Of a DNA stretch of 64,000 nucleotides, positions 48,001-57,500 are shown one piece after another. The translations under genes and the position numbers were made by a program. Origin of the DNA: Hondaea fermentalgiana. Taxonomy: Eukaryota > Sar > Bigyra > Thraustochytrida > Thraustochytriidae. A model generated the notes under the pieces. It worked only from the letters and a program-made list of their open reading frames with translations, searched no databases and was not told the origin of the DNA. Within the stretch, counting starts at the first letter, position 1; each line of letters begins with the position of its first letter. Where the stretch lies: the NCBI GenBank assembly GCA_014084085.1, contig NPFB01000149.1, positions 35,913 to 99,912 on the forward strand, in the 5' to 3' direction.

Positions 48001-49344
48001 TACATGAAGCGTTACGAGGGCTCACGCGTGTACTCCACGGCCGAACGCAACAACAACAGACTCGGCGGCCAGCCTCGGTCCAAGTTTCAGGCGGCATTGG
48101 ATGTCGTCGCACCACTGGCCGATCTGGAGACAATTGATGGCTTTGCATCCGCGTGGCGCTCCGACTTTTTTCACGGCATGCTTGATGCCCTCGGCCAGGG
48201 CGCGAAATTGCCTGACGGCTGGCCGCCGGCGCCCGGCCTTGCCGTCGTGTATATTCAAGACTACAAACTTCAGCGTCGCGCGCTCCGCCGCGTTTGCGGC
48301 ATCGACCTCGATGATCCCAAAGTCGACGCAGCGCATGTTCTCAGCACGCTCGACGCCGTGCACAGCGCGACCTCGTGGCCAGCCGCGCGCAAACGACTCG
48401 TGGCTTCTCGCCTCTTTTCGCAAAAACAACTTGCCACGCTTCGTCCCTTTATCGTTGCGGAGGCTCCAAAGAAGACTCCCAAAAAGCAAAAGAAGGGCCA
48501 CAACAAAGCCTCCCCGGACGACGAAGACAGTGTCGCATCAGAAGATGCTGACAAATCCGCAAACGAAGCGGCAGAGAAACAAAGGGAACTGCTCAAGCTT
48601 TTTGGTGACGAAAGCGAAACGCGGCACCTGCAGGAACTTCTCCAAGAACCGAGCTTTTGCTGCAAGTTTCGTCCGTGGTTGGCGCCCATTCCGGGCATGA
48701 CTTCGGGTCTCTTTTTCGCTATTTTGCTTCGGGCGCCACAACCTCAAGGCGCCTCCGTGAACAAGCGCCGCGCACGGATCAATACCACAGACGATTCGGA
48801 TGGCGCGCGTCATGCAAAGGCACCCTTGCGTCATCAATCGAGCAGTATTTGTGCGCAGTACGGCGGCGGCGAATTCTACGTGGCTGCAACTGGGGGGCGC
48901 TACGACGATTTGGTACGTAGCTACCAAATGCAGGACTATCATTTGGAAAGCTCGCGATTTGGCCCAAGCAAGGCCTGCTTGGGTGTGCGTTACCACCTTG
49001 AACGCATCGCGCACCATCGTAGCACAAATCTCCCCTCAATTGTGTCAGTCCTTGTTGCCGCTCCCTCCGACGACGAGCCCACCTCTGCGGGGGACTGTGC
49101 GCAACTCGCGCGTCTTCTTCGTGAGCAGGGTGTTGGTGCCGATTGGGTTCATCCATTTGTGCACTCACCAGCCACTAGCGATATCATTTTGCGGTATTGT
49201 AGGCAGCGTGGGATTCCTCTTGTGATCAATAAACGCCGCGCCAGCTATCGTGTGCGGGGCGCGCGCTCTTTTCAGGACAAAGAGTTCATTCACTGGGAGC
49301 AAGTTGTCAATTACGTCGAGTCTGTACTTGCCGGTGACACCTGA
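45061..49344 (+). CDS. GCN2: GCN2-like eIF2-alpha kinase
   Basis: Cytosolic stress kinase of 1427 residues. GCN2 senses uncharged tRNA and phosphorylates eIF2-alpha. The N-terminal RWD domain spans about 55-190 (EEEMLVLESIFGGE), and a charged linker follows. The protein kinase runs about 278-840: glycine loop LGVGGFGKV at 284-292, Lys307 in YAIKK, HRDLKPDN at 602-609, DFG at 622-624, VGTALYRAQEVL at about 737-748, and DMWSLGIILFEML. An acidic Ser-rich insert of about 200 residues splits the N-lobe, and a second of about 110 (Ala-rich then Lys-rich) lies in the activation segment. A histidyl-tRNA-synthetase-like region at about 850-1400 follows (TRDEVFFTYDAAL, GGGEFYVAATGGRYDDL). No pseudokinase is visible between RWD and kinase. 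The APE motif reads AQE. Confidence 0.92.
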   Translation: MPKRRGKPSRNGGITGQGHGPASPVAVKSASARNLVNSNGTLKTDDPDGPREVNEAAEEEMLVLESIFGGEIVRDGHVWGQPKIKILVQPHLSQRGGPQAHENVLKAELEVVYTKAYPRTPPTIKVLQAQGIKQESAKLLEKAIRQEGLAKAGPDAEPFLYDIVQTTQAFLLEHRVRTTSFYEEFQAKEARVAAQQRVLEAQRVEQERRKAANLHARVDRALDAPAIPSPLLAAVQSDPLTARPSSQRQEDLDAEPMLPLALPPGAGPSTNSRYLKDFDELQVLGVGGFGKVVKARNRLDGRVYAIKKIKFEGSENDMKLLREVTSLAKMSHQYIVRYYQAWVEETEDDDSDSDGDDYDDGFGTDSVTTGQRSSRGPISHLLTSSTTPNSKKPFPPSSSSDTSSHAGGFLFSPASVSKSGSSAEASDESDVESEASSSSSSSSSASSAAESESGSEASPSSDSDAASDSASSNDFPSVGYDFGDWSDEEGLGADETLDQAASGLSSSGFRYAGASNSLARLSARGEEADLHEASSGKHGPNDEEQPRIRQTLYIQMEYCSGQTLRQVIDEGRLAGQQITVWKLFRQLCEALVYVHETCHFIHRDLKPDNVFLDEHGNVKLGDFGLAITSTPASAHAAAVAVAARVAAAAADAATAADATTDADARNTPTGKGKASKATKEANDKNRTKKKGKTKKKAAAKTTTQDQAIQKKSASATSRKEFGSAIPDLTEDGKTGGVGTALYRAQEVLSGRYSEKCDMWSLGIILFEMLLPPFPTSLERIRTLMELREHGRVESVSLPRKTLHLIQDLLAHDPDKRPSAQTVIGRIPHKLETEERYFDEVLRVVRSSDASPLYSRLMDALFTQRTRDEVFFTYDAALLQDQSAVDHLAHGRELAAQMAAFGEMQQAFARFGAIPFSAPLLTPKRAAPLSAAAATVTGNLSQEPQDPSTTQLMDAQGTIVELPRNLTRPFARYLALRGNVLYMKRYEGSRVYSTAERNNNRLGGQPRSKFQAALDVVAPLADLETIDGFASAWRSDFFHGMLDALGQGAKLPDGWPPAPGLAVVYIQDYKLQRRALRRVCGIDLDDPKVDAAHVLSTLDAVHSATSWPAARKRLVASRLFSQKQLATLRPFIVAEAPKKTPKKQKKGHNKASPDDEDSVASEDADKSANEAAEKQRELLKLFGDESETRHLQELLQEPSFCCKFRPWLAPIPGMTSGLFFAILLRAPQPQGASVNKRRARINTTDDSDGARHAKAPLRHQSSSICAQYGGGEFYVAATGGRYDDLVRSYQMQDYHLESSRFGPSKACLGVRYHLERIAHHRSTNLPSIVSVLVAAPSDDEPTSAGDCAQLARLLREQGVGADWVHPFVHSPATSDIILRYCRQRGIPLVINKRRASYRVRGARSFQDKEFIHWEQVVNYVESVLAGDT

Positions 49345-49844
49345 GCGCAAGTTTGCGTCCTCACCATCAAAATTCTACACGTTCTTCCCCCTTCCCCTCA
49401 CCTAAAAATAGACGGCACTTGCAGCCAAAAAGAAACGACTTGCGTGCTCGCAGACGGGACGTCTAGACAAGCCTGAACATTGTACGTAATTTTCCATTCT
49501 TCGATCCGAACGATCTTGAGCTCAAACCTTTCGCACTTTGGTCGACACCTCCTCTTCCGAACGGCAAGAACAAGTTGCGAAGCTACGGTTTTGAATAAAG
49601 TCGTTCTCGCGTTCTTTTCTTTGCAAAAGCATTGCCCTGCTCTGCTCTGCAATACCGCCACGTTACGTCTTCCCTTCATGTCAGAACCTTTGAGGGAATT
49701 CTTGTGTGATCGTGCAGCTTCGTCGGCAGCATCGCGGACAGCATCGCGGACAGCATCGTACTAGGCTGCTTCAACGCACAGGCAGCCAAAAAAAAAAAAA
49801 AAGAGAGAAAAAAAAAAAGACGTTTCAGCCATATTCACTCATAC
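49345..49844. other. Intergenic region between GCN2 and tRNA-Arg(UCU)
   Basis: 500 bp with no recognised gene. A 12-bp word (AGCATCGCGGAC) repeats about three times at 49728-49760. A-rich DNA at 49788-49820 supplies the T-run terminator for the minus-strand tRNA. Confidence 0.5.
49798..49820 (-). terminator. RNA polymerase III terminator of tRNA-Arg(UCU)
   Basis: On the minus strand two long T-runs lie about 25-55 bp after the tRNA 3' end, with CTCTC between them. These are adequate Pol III stop signals, although further from the gene than usual. Confidence 0.6.
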
Positions 49845-49917
49845 TAACCCTGGCGGGTATCGAACCCGCGATCTCCTGATTAGAAGTCAGGCGCCTTATC
49901 CACTTGGCCACAGGGTC
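49845..49917 (-). tRNA. tRNA-Arg, anticodon UCU
   Basis: Read on the minus strand, the acceptor GACCCTG pairs with CAGGGTT, followed by discriminator A. The D arm starts GGCC, the anticodon stem is CCTGA/TCAGG around the loop CTTCTAA, giving UCU (reads AGA), and the T arm is GCGGG-TTCGATA-CCCGC. Length 73, no intron. Internal promoter boxes look intact. Confidence 0.93.
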
Positions 49918-50798
49918 TTCTGGCTAGTCTTCACACTGCGTGAGACGCTACACTTTCTTTTAACTAACGAGGCGACTGTTGACGGAGGCCCATGCGGCCC
50001 TTGCTTGCTCGCGGCACAAGCGAGCTCGATAGGGCAAAGCACGATGCAAAGGCGCACGGACGTTATACCATAAACGTGCATTACAAAAGCTGAGGACACA
50101 AAAGTGTCGTGTAATTCTTCTTGTGACTCCTTGCAACACAGCAAAAACTTGCAGTTCGCGCCATTCCAAGCACGTATGCTGCCCGGCAGATGGCGGTACG
50201 AATCTGATGGTGCGAAACCATTGCAAAATAGTAAATTCAACACCAAAATAGACTTTGCCTTATACCCTCGAGAATTCCGAGAGAAATGACAGTGAGAGAC
50301 TTCGAGATTATAAGGAAAACAAAATCCGATCGGCTGGCAGATTTGCGATAAACGATCAAACTGTTTGATCTGAGGACGAATCTGGGGACGGAATATTCAA
50401 GCCTAGCCGGGCCGTGGCGCACTTCCTGTGTTGTCGTAGTAGTTGTGGCTTCGCTGTTCCGAAAGTTGCTACCACGACCATACTTCTTCAAGCTGTCTCT
50501 GATACTTTGGCAGAGGCGCGCTCACAGCAAAGATAGAAAAGGCGGAGACCAAGCAAACCCCTTGCGAGCTGCGACGGCCACGCGACGCGGAAGGACGCGA
50601 AGAGCTTGTGGAGGAACGAAGGCGCGTTTGCGTTGAGGTCGTGCGAAGCTGCGTCGCACGGGCTCTGCGAGAGCTACGAAACGTCAAGGGCTGGTTCATC
50701 CGAATTCGTTGGCGCGCCACAACTGCACCTGCCGCGCTTGACAACGAGCGTGAGCTGGTCGTCAAGAGCGAGAGCAAGGCAAACAAGAGCGAACAAAG
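49918..50798. promoter_or_regulatory. Region between tRNA-Arg(UCU) and methylmalonate-semialdehyde dehydrogenase
   Basis: About 880 bp with no supportable gene. The frame of the dehydrogenase is closed upstream by a TGA at 50739-50741, so its N-terminus cannot extend as a simple open frame. The last ~60 bp before the ATG are AG-rich (AAGAGCGAGAGCAAGG), a likely leader. Confidence 0.5.
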
Positions 50799-52277
50799 AT
50801 GGCTGAGCAGCGTCAGTGCGACAATTTCATCGGCGGGGTCTTCGTGGCACCCGCTGGCGGCGAGTATATGGATGTAACGAGCCCGGCTGATGGCAGTGTC
50901 TGTGCCAAAGTGGCTGTGAGCGGCACCGCCGACGTGGACGCTGCTGTGACAGCGGCGAAGAAGGCTCTCCCGCAATGGAAAGGACTCACCATCAAGAGCC
51001 GCGCAGCGTGCATGTTCAAGCTGCACCACCTCGTGCAGGAGCACGCGCTTGAGCTCGCAACCCTGTGCACACTTGAAAATGGCAAGACGATTGCAGAATC
51101 GTTGGCCGAGGTGGCCAAGGGTAACGAAACAATTGAGTGGGCGTGTTCGCTGCCACAGCTTGCGCAAGGCAATATTTTGCAGGTCTCGCGTGGCGTCATG
51201 TGCCACGATGAGAACGAGCCGCTCGGTGTGGTGGGCTGCATCGTACCCTTCAACTTTCCCTTCATGGTACCGTGCTGGACGACGCCCATCGCTCTGACCA
51301 TGGGCAATGCCGTGGTACTCAAAACCTCGGAAAAGGCGCCAATGGCAATGACGCGTTTCGCAGAGCTCGTTAAAGAGGCGGGTGTCCCGGATGGCGTCTT
51401 CTCGATCGTGCATGGCACCGTTGATGCTGTCAACGCCGTCTGCGACCACGAGGACATTTGCGCCGTGAGCTTTGTGGGCTCCAGCCGCGTTGCGCGCATC
51501 GTACACCAGCGGTGTAGTGCGCTCGGGAAACGCGTCCTAGCGCTGGGCGGCGCGAAAAACCATTTGGTTGCCCTGCCAGACTGCGATGTGGCCATGACGG
51601 CCGCGGACATTGTGTCCTCCTTTTGCGGCTGCGCCGGTCAACGCTGCATGGCGGCATCCGTTCTTCTTACAGTCACGGCGCAGCCCGGTCTCCTTGACGA
51701 GGTTGTGGCCAAGGCCTCGGAGCTCACGGCCGGCCAGGGTGCCGGGAACCTGGGCCCTGTCATTGACGAGGCTTCCCAGAAGCGCATCCTTTCGTACATT
51801 GAGGAAGCCGAGGCGGGCGGCGCCAAAATTCTCCTTGATGGCCGTTCCTGGCAGTCTGCGCAGCCCAAGGGGACCTGGCTCGGACCTACGGTGATTCTGC
51901 ACACGAAGAAGACGGACCGCGCTCTGCAGGACGAGATTTTTGGCCCCGTGCTTTCGGTGCTCGAGGTCCCAGATCGCGAGACGGCAATCGCCATTGAGAA
52001 TGCCCACCCGGCTGGTAACGCCGCCTCTGTGTACACTAATTCGGGCGCTGCTGCTGACTGGTTTTCGCACCATTTTCGAGCCTCGCAAATCGGCGTCAAC
52101 GTCGGCGTTGCTGTGCCTCGAGAGCCCTTTTCCTTTGGAGGCATGTACGGCACCATTTCCAAGTTTGGTGAACACGACATCACCGGGACTGGCGCGATGA
52201 ACTTTTTCTCGCAAAAGCGCAAGATCACCACCAAGTGGTCCAAGTTTGACATGGGCGATGCTGCTCAGTTCAAGTGA
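50799..52277 (+). CDS. ALDH6A1: Methylmalonate-semialdehyde dehydrogenase (CoA-acylating)
   Basis: Oxidises methylmalonate semialdehyde to propionyl-CoA (and malonate semialdehyde to acetyl-CoA) in valine and pyrimidine breakdown, using NAD and CoA. 492 residues, typical for the family without a leader. Opening NFIGGVFVAP, then PFNFPFMVPCW at about 150, nucleotide-binding FVGSS, and GGAKNHLVALPDCD, in which the Asn replaces the glutamate base of ordinary aldehyde dehydrogenases. The catalytic Cys283 lies in AGQRCMA. The end, EPFSFGG...FFSQKRKITTKW, is diagnostic. No mitochondrial presequence is seen after the ATG at 50799, and the frame is closed upstream. Confidence 0.95.
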   Translation: MAEQRQCDNFIGGVFVAPAGGEYMDVTSPADGSVCAKVAVSGTADVDAAVTAAKKALPQWKGLTIKSRAACMFKLHHLVQEHALELATLCTLENGKTIAESLAEVAKGNETIEWACSLPQLAQGNILQVSRGVMCHDENEPLGVVGCIVPFNFPFMVPCWTTPIALTMGNAVVLKTSEKAPMAMTRFAELVKEAGVPDGVFSIVHGTVDAVNAVCDHEDICAVSFVGSSRVARIVHQRCSALGKRVLALGGAKNHLVALPDCDVAMTAADIVSSFCGCAGQRCMAASVLLTVTAQPGLLDEVVAKASELTAGQGAGNLGPVIDEASQKRILSYIEEAEAGGAKILLDGRSWQSAQPKGTWLGPTVILHTKKTDRALQDEIFGPVLSVLEVPDRETAIAIENAHPAGNAASVYTNSGAAADWFSHHFRASQIGVNVGVAVPREPFSFGGMYGTISKFGEHDITGTGAMNFFSQKRKITTKWSKFDMGDAAQFK

Positions 52278-52699
52278 TTGTCAGCGCTGTCTCATTCTCT
52301 TTACATCTTGCTGGACACCCCTTGAGGGGGCGAAGCAGCCGTCTCGCAGGCGAGGCTCCGTGTGGCGTCAACATTCCGTTTCTTCTTTCTCTCTACATCC
52401 TTTTTTACGTTATAAAATGATAGAGTTGCTATGGTAGTCAGAGAAGATCGTTTCGCTGAAGTCAGCGAGCCCTCTGTTGGGTCGGCGTCTCGCGATTGTT
52501 TTCAGGAGAACACAAACGTTCTTGTATTGTACACATAGGTTCATTGCCCAAACTTTCTATCCGGCACGAGGGTCGCGATGCCAGTGATGGTTTGGCCATT
52601 TCGGATAGTCACAGACGGGGCATTCTACGTGCTAATTATCAGAGAAAAAAAAAATGTCCTGCAAGGGCTCATGAGCACAACAAAGGGTCATCGTGGATC
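52278..52699. other. Convergent 3' region after the dehydrogenase
   Basis: About 420 bp between two stop codons. Relatively AT-rich, with an A-run near 52645-52655. No gene recognised. Confidence 0.5.
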
Positions 52700-53029
52700 T
52701 TACCCAAGTCCTCCCTCCCGCCTGTCGCGCATAGGGCGAGGGCGTTTTGCTCGATGATGCTGGTGAGCTTCTTCATGAACGTGTTGTTCGCTCTCCTGTC
52801 CCCGTTGCGTGACGGTATGGCGGCTCTGTGGTGGTGCAACAGCCCTCGCATCGCCTGCGTCTGCGAGACCGGATTCTTGAGAACGAGGCACTGTCGAGCC
52901 CGGATCAACATCGCCTCGCATGTCGATGTTGTTGCTCGATGCCCACGCTGCGCTGGCGGAGCTTACCCCAGGTTCGGACTGAACAGAGTCATAGGATCCC
53001 TGCTGCTGTTGCTGCTGTTGCTGCTGTTG

Positions 53030-53061
<32 letters not shown>

Positions 53062-53907
53062 TGCGTGAGGCACCACCTGCTGGTAGCTGCCGTTTTCGCG
53101 CCTTATAAGCATACTGGCGCTTCCACTTTTCTGCCATGAGTTCCTTGAGCTGCAATTCCTCATCTTCGATCTGCTTTGCAAAGAGATCAAACTCAGTACG
53201 GCTCTCCAAGGACCTGAACTTTTCAAATGCAAAGGTGAGCACAGTGTTGAGAAATCGGGCTTCTGGGCCAAAAGTGTCAACGCCCATGGCCTCGCGAAAT
53301 GCTCTGCTTTTGAGAATGTTCCGGTTCTTGACGGACAGCTTCAGCTTGGTGCGCCCCTGCACCAGCGGACTTGGTCGCGTCTCCACATCGTCGCCTCCGC
53401 TGCCGCCCACATCGCCGGGCGCGTGTTGGCCAATATCAGCCCCACTTGCGTCTGTCACCTTGTGTCCATTTCCCAGTGTTGCGTTCGCTCCCGTAGCTGT
53501 CTCCATTTGCACGGGGCCATCTGAGACTACAAGAGGCGGCCCGCCAGGGTCCTCGGCGTGATCCATCGACTCTTGCTCCTCTGAGGTTTGCTGGGATCGT
53601 CGCGAAAGATGTCGGTCGACTTGACTATCGTCATGGCTTTCGTGATCGAGGTGGTGACTCGTCACCCCGCGATGTTCGTGAGGATCGAGAGGTTCTGTAT
53701 GCGACGGGTGAAGATGATCATGATCATGATCATGATCATGAGAGTGGTCAAGGTGGAGCTGGTGCTGGTGCTGGTGTTGGTGTTGATCATGCACGCTGTG
53801 ATGGTGGTGGTGATGATGGTGGTCTTCCTCTTGACCTTGCTCTTGCTCTTGTTGTTGTGGTGGTTGTCGTTGTGGTTCTTGCCGCTGTTGCTGCCGCCGC
53901 CGCCGCC

Positions 53908-53952
<45 letters not shown>

Positions 53953-54319
53953 CATGTTGTTGCCGCTGCTGATGATCGTGCTCCAATTGCTCCTGCGATT
54001 GGTCAGTGTGCGTGGTGATGAGCGAGGTTCCGAGCTCGACCGCCCGTGCGTGAGCCTCGTCATGGTCGGCGTGCATTTGATGCGAGGTAAGTTCTTCCTC
54101 CTCGTGCTGGACATTGTCGTGAACCTCTTCGTCCTCATCTTGTGGGATGCCTGGGCTCTCTGGGGCTTGATCAGGATTTTCACCTTCGTGATCGTGCATG
54201 TCCTGTGCCCTCGTGTCATCTTCAGGCTTGTGACTGAGATCAAGGTCTTCGTGCGACGTCCCGCGCTCGAGGTCCCCACCGATGGACGTTGGGCTCGCGT
54301 ACGCCACATCTGTCTGCAT
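52700..54319 (-). CDS. Gln/His-rich low-complexity protein with one conserved-looking block
   Basis: 539 residues from the ATG at 54319 (MQTDVAYASP). An alternative ATG at 54541 would add 74 mostly basic residues. An acidic His-containing N-terminal third is followed by poly-Gln (about 123-137), Arg/Gln, eight consecutive His, then HQ and HD alternations (about 165-205). A block at about 322-403 looks folded: KLKLSVKNRNILKSRAFREAM, FLNTVLTFAFEKFRSLESRTEF, ELQLKELMAEKWKRQY. A second Gln run of about 20 follows, then a His/Arg-rich end. The function is unknown. Gln tracts suggest a transcription or chromatin co-factor and the His tracts could bind Zn or Ni, but both are guesses. Confidence 0.65.
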
Positions 54320-54695
54320 GTTGAACCCAGACGCGCAAGCCTTGGTGACCCGCCGTCTTGTCGCTCGTGCCCTCGCTTCGCGCCGCCCGACCCCGCGCCC
54401 GCCGCTGGCGTTTGATGGCCGTCCACTCTGCGTGCGTGTAATCTGAAGTTTGTCTGGTCGCAAGTCAAGTCGCACGGATTGTTTAATTTTTACAATCGTC
54501 GCAATCGTCTGGCAGTCTGACTGAGATGCACACACACACATAGGCCTGGGCCAAGAGGCCTACGCGCACCAAACGTTTTCTTTCGTGGTTCGCAAACAAC
54601 ACTTGTGAACCTGAGACTGATGAAAGGCGAAAATCTTTCTTTTCATGCCATAGGCCTACTTGTAGTGGCTCAGCATGAAGTTGTATACGTACGTG

Positions 54696-57500
54696 TCAGT
54701 GGCCTCGTGGGGAGTCCTCAAGTTGAAGGGCTGCGAGCGAATATCTGAGAAACGCAAGCTGAATGACGCGCGCGGCCGCGTTTCGCTTAAAGTCGTCGTT
54801 GTCTGTGGGGTCAAACTCCAAAACGTCGGTCGAAGGTAGTGTCGAAGGAGATTTGTGCGACGCATTTCGTGTCTTCGCGTCGCCAATGTTGTTGTTCTTG
54901 TCGTCGTTCTTTTGTAAGCTGTGCTTGGCAGTTTGCTTGCGATCATGCATCAGTTCGTTTTCGAAATCGGCCTCGTCTTGCGCGTCGTCATCGTCATCGA
55001 ACTCAAAATCTTCATCGTCATACGAGGACGCATCGTCCGCGGACGTAGTCGACGCCGGAGGGCTGTCTGACCTTTCGGAAGTCCAAGATGCCGTTGAGGA
55101 AGACGTAAATTGGCGATGAGCGTGAGCATAACGTTGTTGCCGAACGGGACTTGTACCTTCTTCAATGAGCCGCTCAAAAAGCGCACCACCAGAGCTGAGG
55201 CTTCGTGACGAGGAAAGCAGACTCTGCGAGGACCTCGACGAGGCCACGGACTCATTGGTGGCGGGATCAACGTCGTGATCTGTCTGAGGCGCTGCATGAC
55301 GAGACTGGCCCAGTCTGCAAGACAATGGAGAAGGCTGCGCGACACGCTCCTGCTGAATCTTGGCGCCATGCTGGATATCCCTGTGATTCTGTCGCTCCCA
55401 TTGCTGTTCTTTTTGTCGTTGTTGCTCATTGTCGATTTCTTGTACGTGCTGCTGCTGTTGCTGCTGCTCCATCTTCCAAGCAAGCGCGCGTGCAAGAGGA
55501 TCATTTCGACCTCGAAGCTGGTCAATGGGCGGAAGCGAAACGTCTTGCGCACTGCTAAGAATATCCAACACTTCATTTGCGTCACGTGCTTTCGCAGCGC
55601 GCTCGCGCGGATTGATCTTGTGTGGGAGCTTCCTCGAAAGAGAGCGACGCGACGCAGATTTGGCCTTTGTATGGCGACGCGCCCCCGCGTGATTGCCATT
55701 CGGGCCAAGAGGAAGCACTGACACCGACACGACAGCTCCGGCACCCGCGTGCTTGCGAGCGATGCGTTTACGCAAGGTCTCGGCCTTCTTGCGCATGTCT
55801 TCCTTGCGCTCTTCTTCTTCGCGTAAATGTTGTTCCTCGAGACGCTTCTGCTCCTCTTTTTCTTTGCGCTTTTGCTGAGCGACGCGCTTGAGGCGGGATT
55901 GACGCTGTCGCTCATGCTCGGCAGCAAGCTGGAGTCGGCGCTCTTGCTTTTCCTGCTGCTTGATTGCATCAAGCGCCTTGCGCTGACGTGCTTCGGCTTG
56001 CTCAGCGCGTGCGCGACGCGCGGCTTGCTTGCGAATCTTTTCAAGTCGTGCTTGGTCACGCTGTTTGAAGGAAGCCATGCGCTTCTTCGCAGCAGCCCGG
56101 ATCTCGCGCTGCTCGCGCTCGTTTTCTTCAATAAGAGCCTGCAGGCGCTTGCGCGTCTCCTTGCTAGCCTCGGCGAGACTCGCCTCCGAGGCTGCTGTGG
56201 GCGCGCTCTTCACCAACGTCGGGGCTGTGGGTTCACAACCTTGTTGTCGTTGAAGGGACGCCCTGCGCGCGGGGACTACTTGGGCGCGATGGGCGACGCT
56301 GGTCTGTCGAGCGGCATCAATAGTGGGCGCAGCGGACTCCATGGCTACGTCCTTTGTCTGTGTGGGAATGGCTGCGTCTTTTTCGGGTTGCAAGATTGAG
56401 GCAGCAACGCCAGCAGCTGCAGCAGCGGCAGATGCAGCAGCGGCGCGCTCCTCCTGCACGCGGGCCTCGAGAAGAGCCTCGCGTTCTTTTTCCTTTTTGC
56501 GCAAGGCTTTGCGCAGGGCCATCTGTCGCTCCTTTTCAATTCGAAGCATCGAAGCACGACGCTGCTGCGCGATGCGCTCTTGCTCGGCAGCCTTGAGTTT
56601 TTCTGCCCTTGCGCGAGCCTTGCGGCGTTCGCGGCGTTGCTCGGCGACAAGGCCCCCGAAGTCACTCTTTTTCCGTCGCCACGGAAGCAGAATGATGCCG
56701 TCCTGGTCCGCCTGCTGTTTGCGGAGCTCGGCGCGCCACCGCTTGCTCGCAATATCCTCGATCTCCATGCAGGCTTGTTCGCGCTTTTGGTTTTCGAGAG
56801 TGCGGGTCAGCGCATCTTCGAAAGCCATGAGATCCCGCTCAAGCGCCTCGGCACTTCGCCGATTCCGATAAATGAGCATCGCAGATGCGCGCTCGCGTGC
56901 TTGGAAACTGCGAAAGGCGCACTGAAGACAGATGGCGCATACGCGGTGCCTTTCGGCGCGCGCGAGGCGTCTGTCCGTAAAGCCGCGCCAGAGAGCCTGC
57001 GCGGAGAGCGCAGCCTTCTCACGACGAGAGTGTCGTAACGCGGCCTCTTTCCGTGCGAAGAAACCTCGAACGATGCGCTGTGCGTGAACTGCACAGCGTG
57101 TGTGAAGGACAAGAACGCGAAGTTGTAATTCTCGCTTGCTGAGCCACATTCTCGCTGCGCGCTGCATTACGAGGATTGAGTCCAGCGTGAGAAGCGCAAC
57201 ACAGGAGCGCTTCCAGTCGCGCCAGGTGCGCCAGGTTTGTTGTACCATTGTCGCGGCGTCTCTGCGCATTTCCATTTCCATTTGACGCTTTTGTCTGTCG
57301 AGTTGGCGCAATTTCATTTTCAGGGCGAGTGCACTTGCCTCGCGCTCCTCGCGGTCTTTTTCGCGCACGCGACGTTCTGCCTCTTCGAGTCTTTGCTCCT
57401 CGAGCGCTGCGCGTTTGCGCTCCAGCGTCTTGCGTCGCGTCGCAGCCTCGAGCGAGGTATCCTTGTACATGCCAAAGACATGGTTCTTGGCGAGACTCAT
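54696..57500 (-). CDS. IQ-motif coiled-coil protein
   Basis: 934 residues from the ATG at 57500 (MSLAKNHVFGMYKD). The open frame upstream is promoter-like Arg/Ala sequence. Residues about 20-85 and 330-620 are strongly charged helical coiled coil (Arg/Glu/Lys/Ala). IQ-like calmodulin-binding helices lie at about 83-100 (TMVQQTWRTWRDWKR), 108-122, 139-152 (AQRIVRGFFARKE) and 165-178 (AQALWRGFTDRRLA). Another is near the C-terminus (AARVIQLAFLRY). The C-terminal third is Ser/Gln/Asp-rich. No motor or kinase domain is present. Proteins of this build are often axonemal or centrosomal, which would fit with CFAP57 in the same genome, but the role is unproven. Confidence 0.75.
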   Translation of the reverse strand: MSLAKNHVFGMYKDTSLEAATRRKTLERKRAALEEQRLEEAERRVREKDREEREASALALKMKLRQLDRQKRQMEMEMRRDAATMVQQTWRTWRDWKRSCVALLTLDSILVMQRAARMWLSKRELQLRVLVLHTRCAVHAQRIVRGFFARKEAALRHSRREKAALSAQALWRGFTDRRLARAERHRVCAICLQCAFRSFQARERASAMLIYRNRRSAEALERDLMAFEDALTRTLENQKREQACMEIEDIASKRWRAELRKQQADQDGIILLPWRRKKSDFGGLVAEQRRERRKARARAEKLKAAEQERIAQQRRASMLRIEKERQMALRKALRKKEKEREALLEARVQEERAAAASAAAAAAGVAASILQPEKDAAIPTQTKDVAMESAAPTIDAARQTSVAHRAQVVPARRASLQRQQGCEPTAPTLVKSAPTAASEASLAEASKETRKRLQALIEENEREQREIRAAAKKRMASFKQRDQARLEKIRKQAARRARAEQAEARQRKALDAIKQQEKQERRLQLAAEHERQRQSRLKRVAQQKRKEKEEQKRLEEQHLREEEERKEDMRKKAETLRKRIARKHAGAGAVVSVSVLPLGPNGNHAGARRHTKAKSASRRSLSRKLPHKINPRERAAKARDANEVLDILSSAQDVSLPPIDQLRGRNDPLARALAWKMEQQQQQQHVQEIDNEQQRQKEQQWERQNHRDIQHGAKIQQERVAQPSPLSCRLGQSRHAAPQTDHDVDPATNESVASSRSSQSLLSSSRSLSSGGALFERLIEEGTSPVRQQRYAHAHRQFTSSSTASWTSERSDSPPASTTSADDASSYDDEDFEFDDDDDAQDEADFENELMHDRKQTAKHSLQKNDDKNNNIGDAKTRNASHKSPSTLPSTDVLEFDPTDNDDFKRNAAARVIQLAFLRYSLAALQLEDSPRGH

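Noticed and set aside
53588..54415. Plus-strand Leu/Val-rich frame resembling a membrane protein
   Set aside because: It is the complement of Gln/His/Asp repeats (CTG and GTG codons), so the hydrophobic runs are artefacts.
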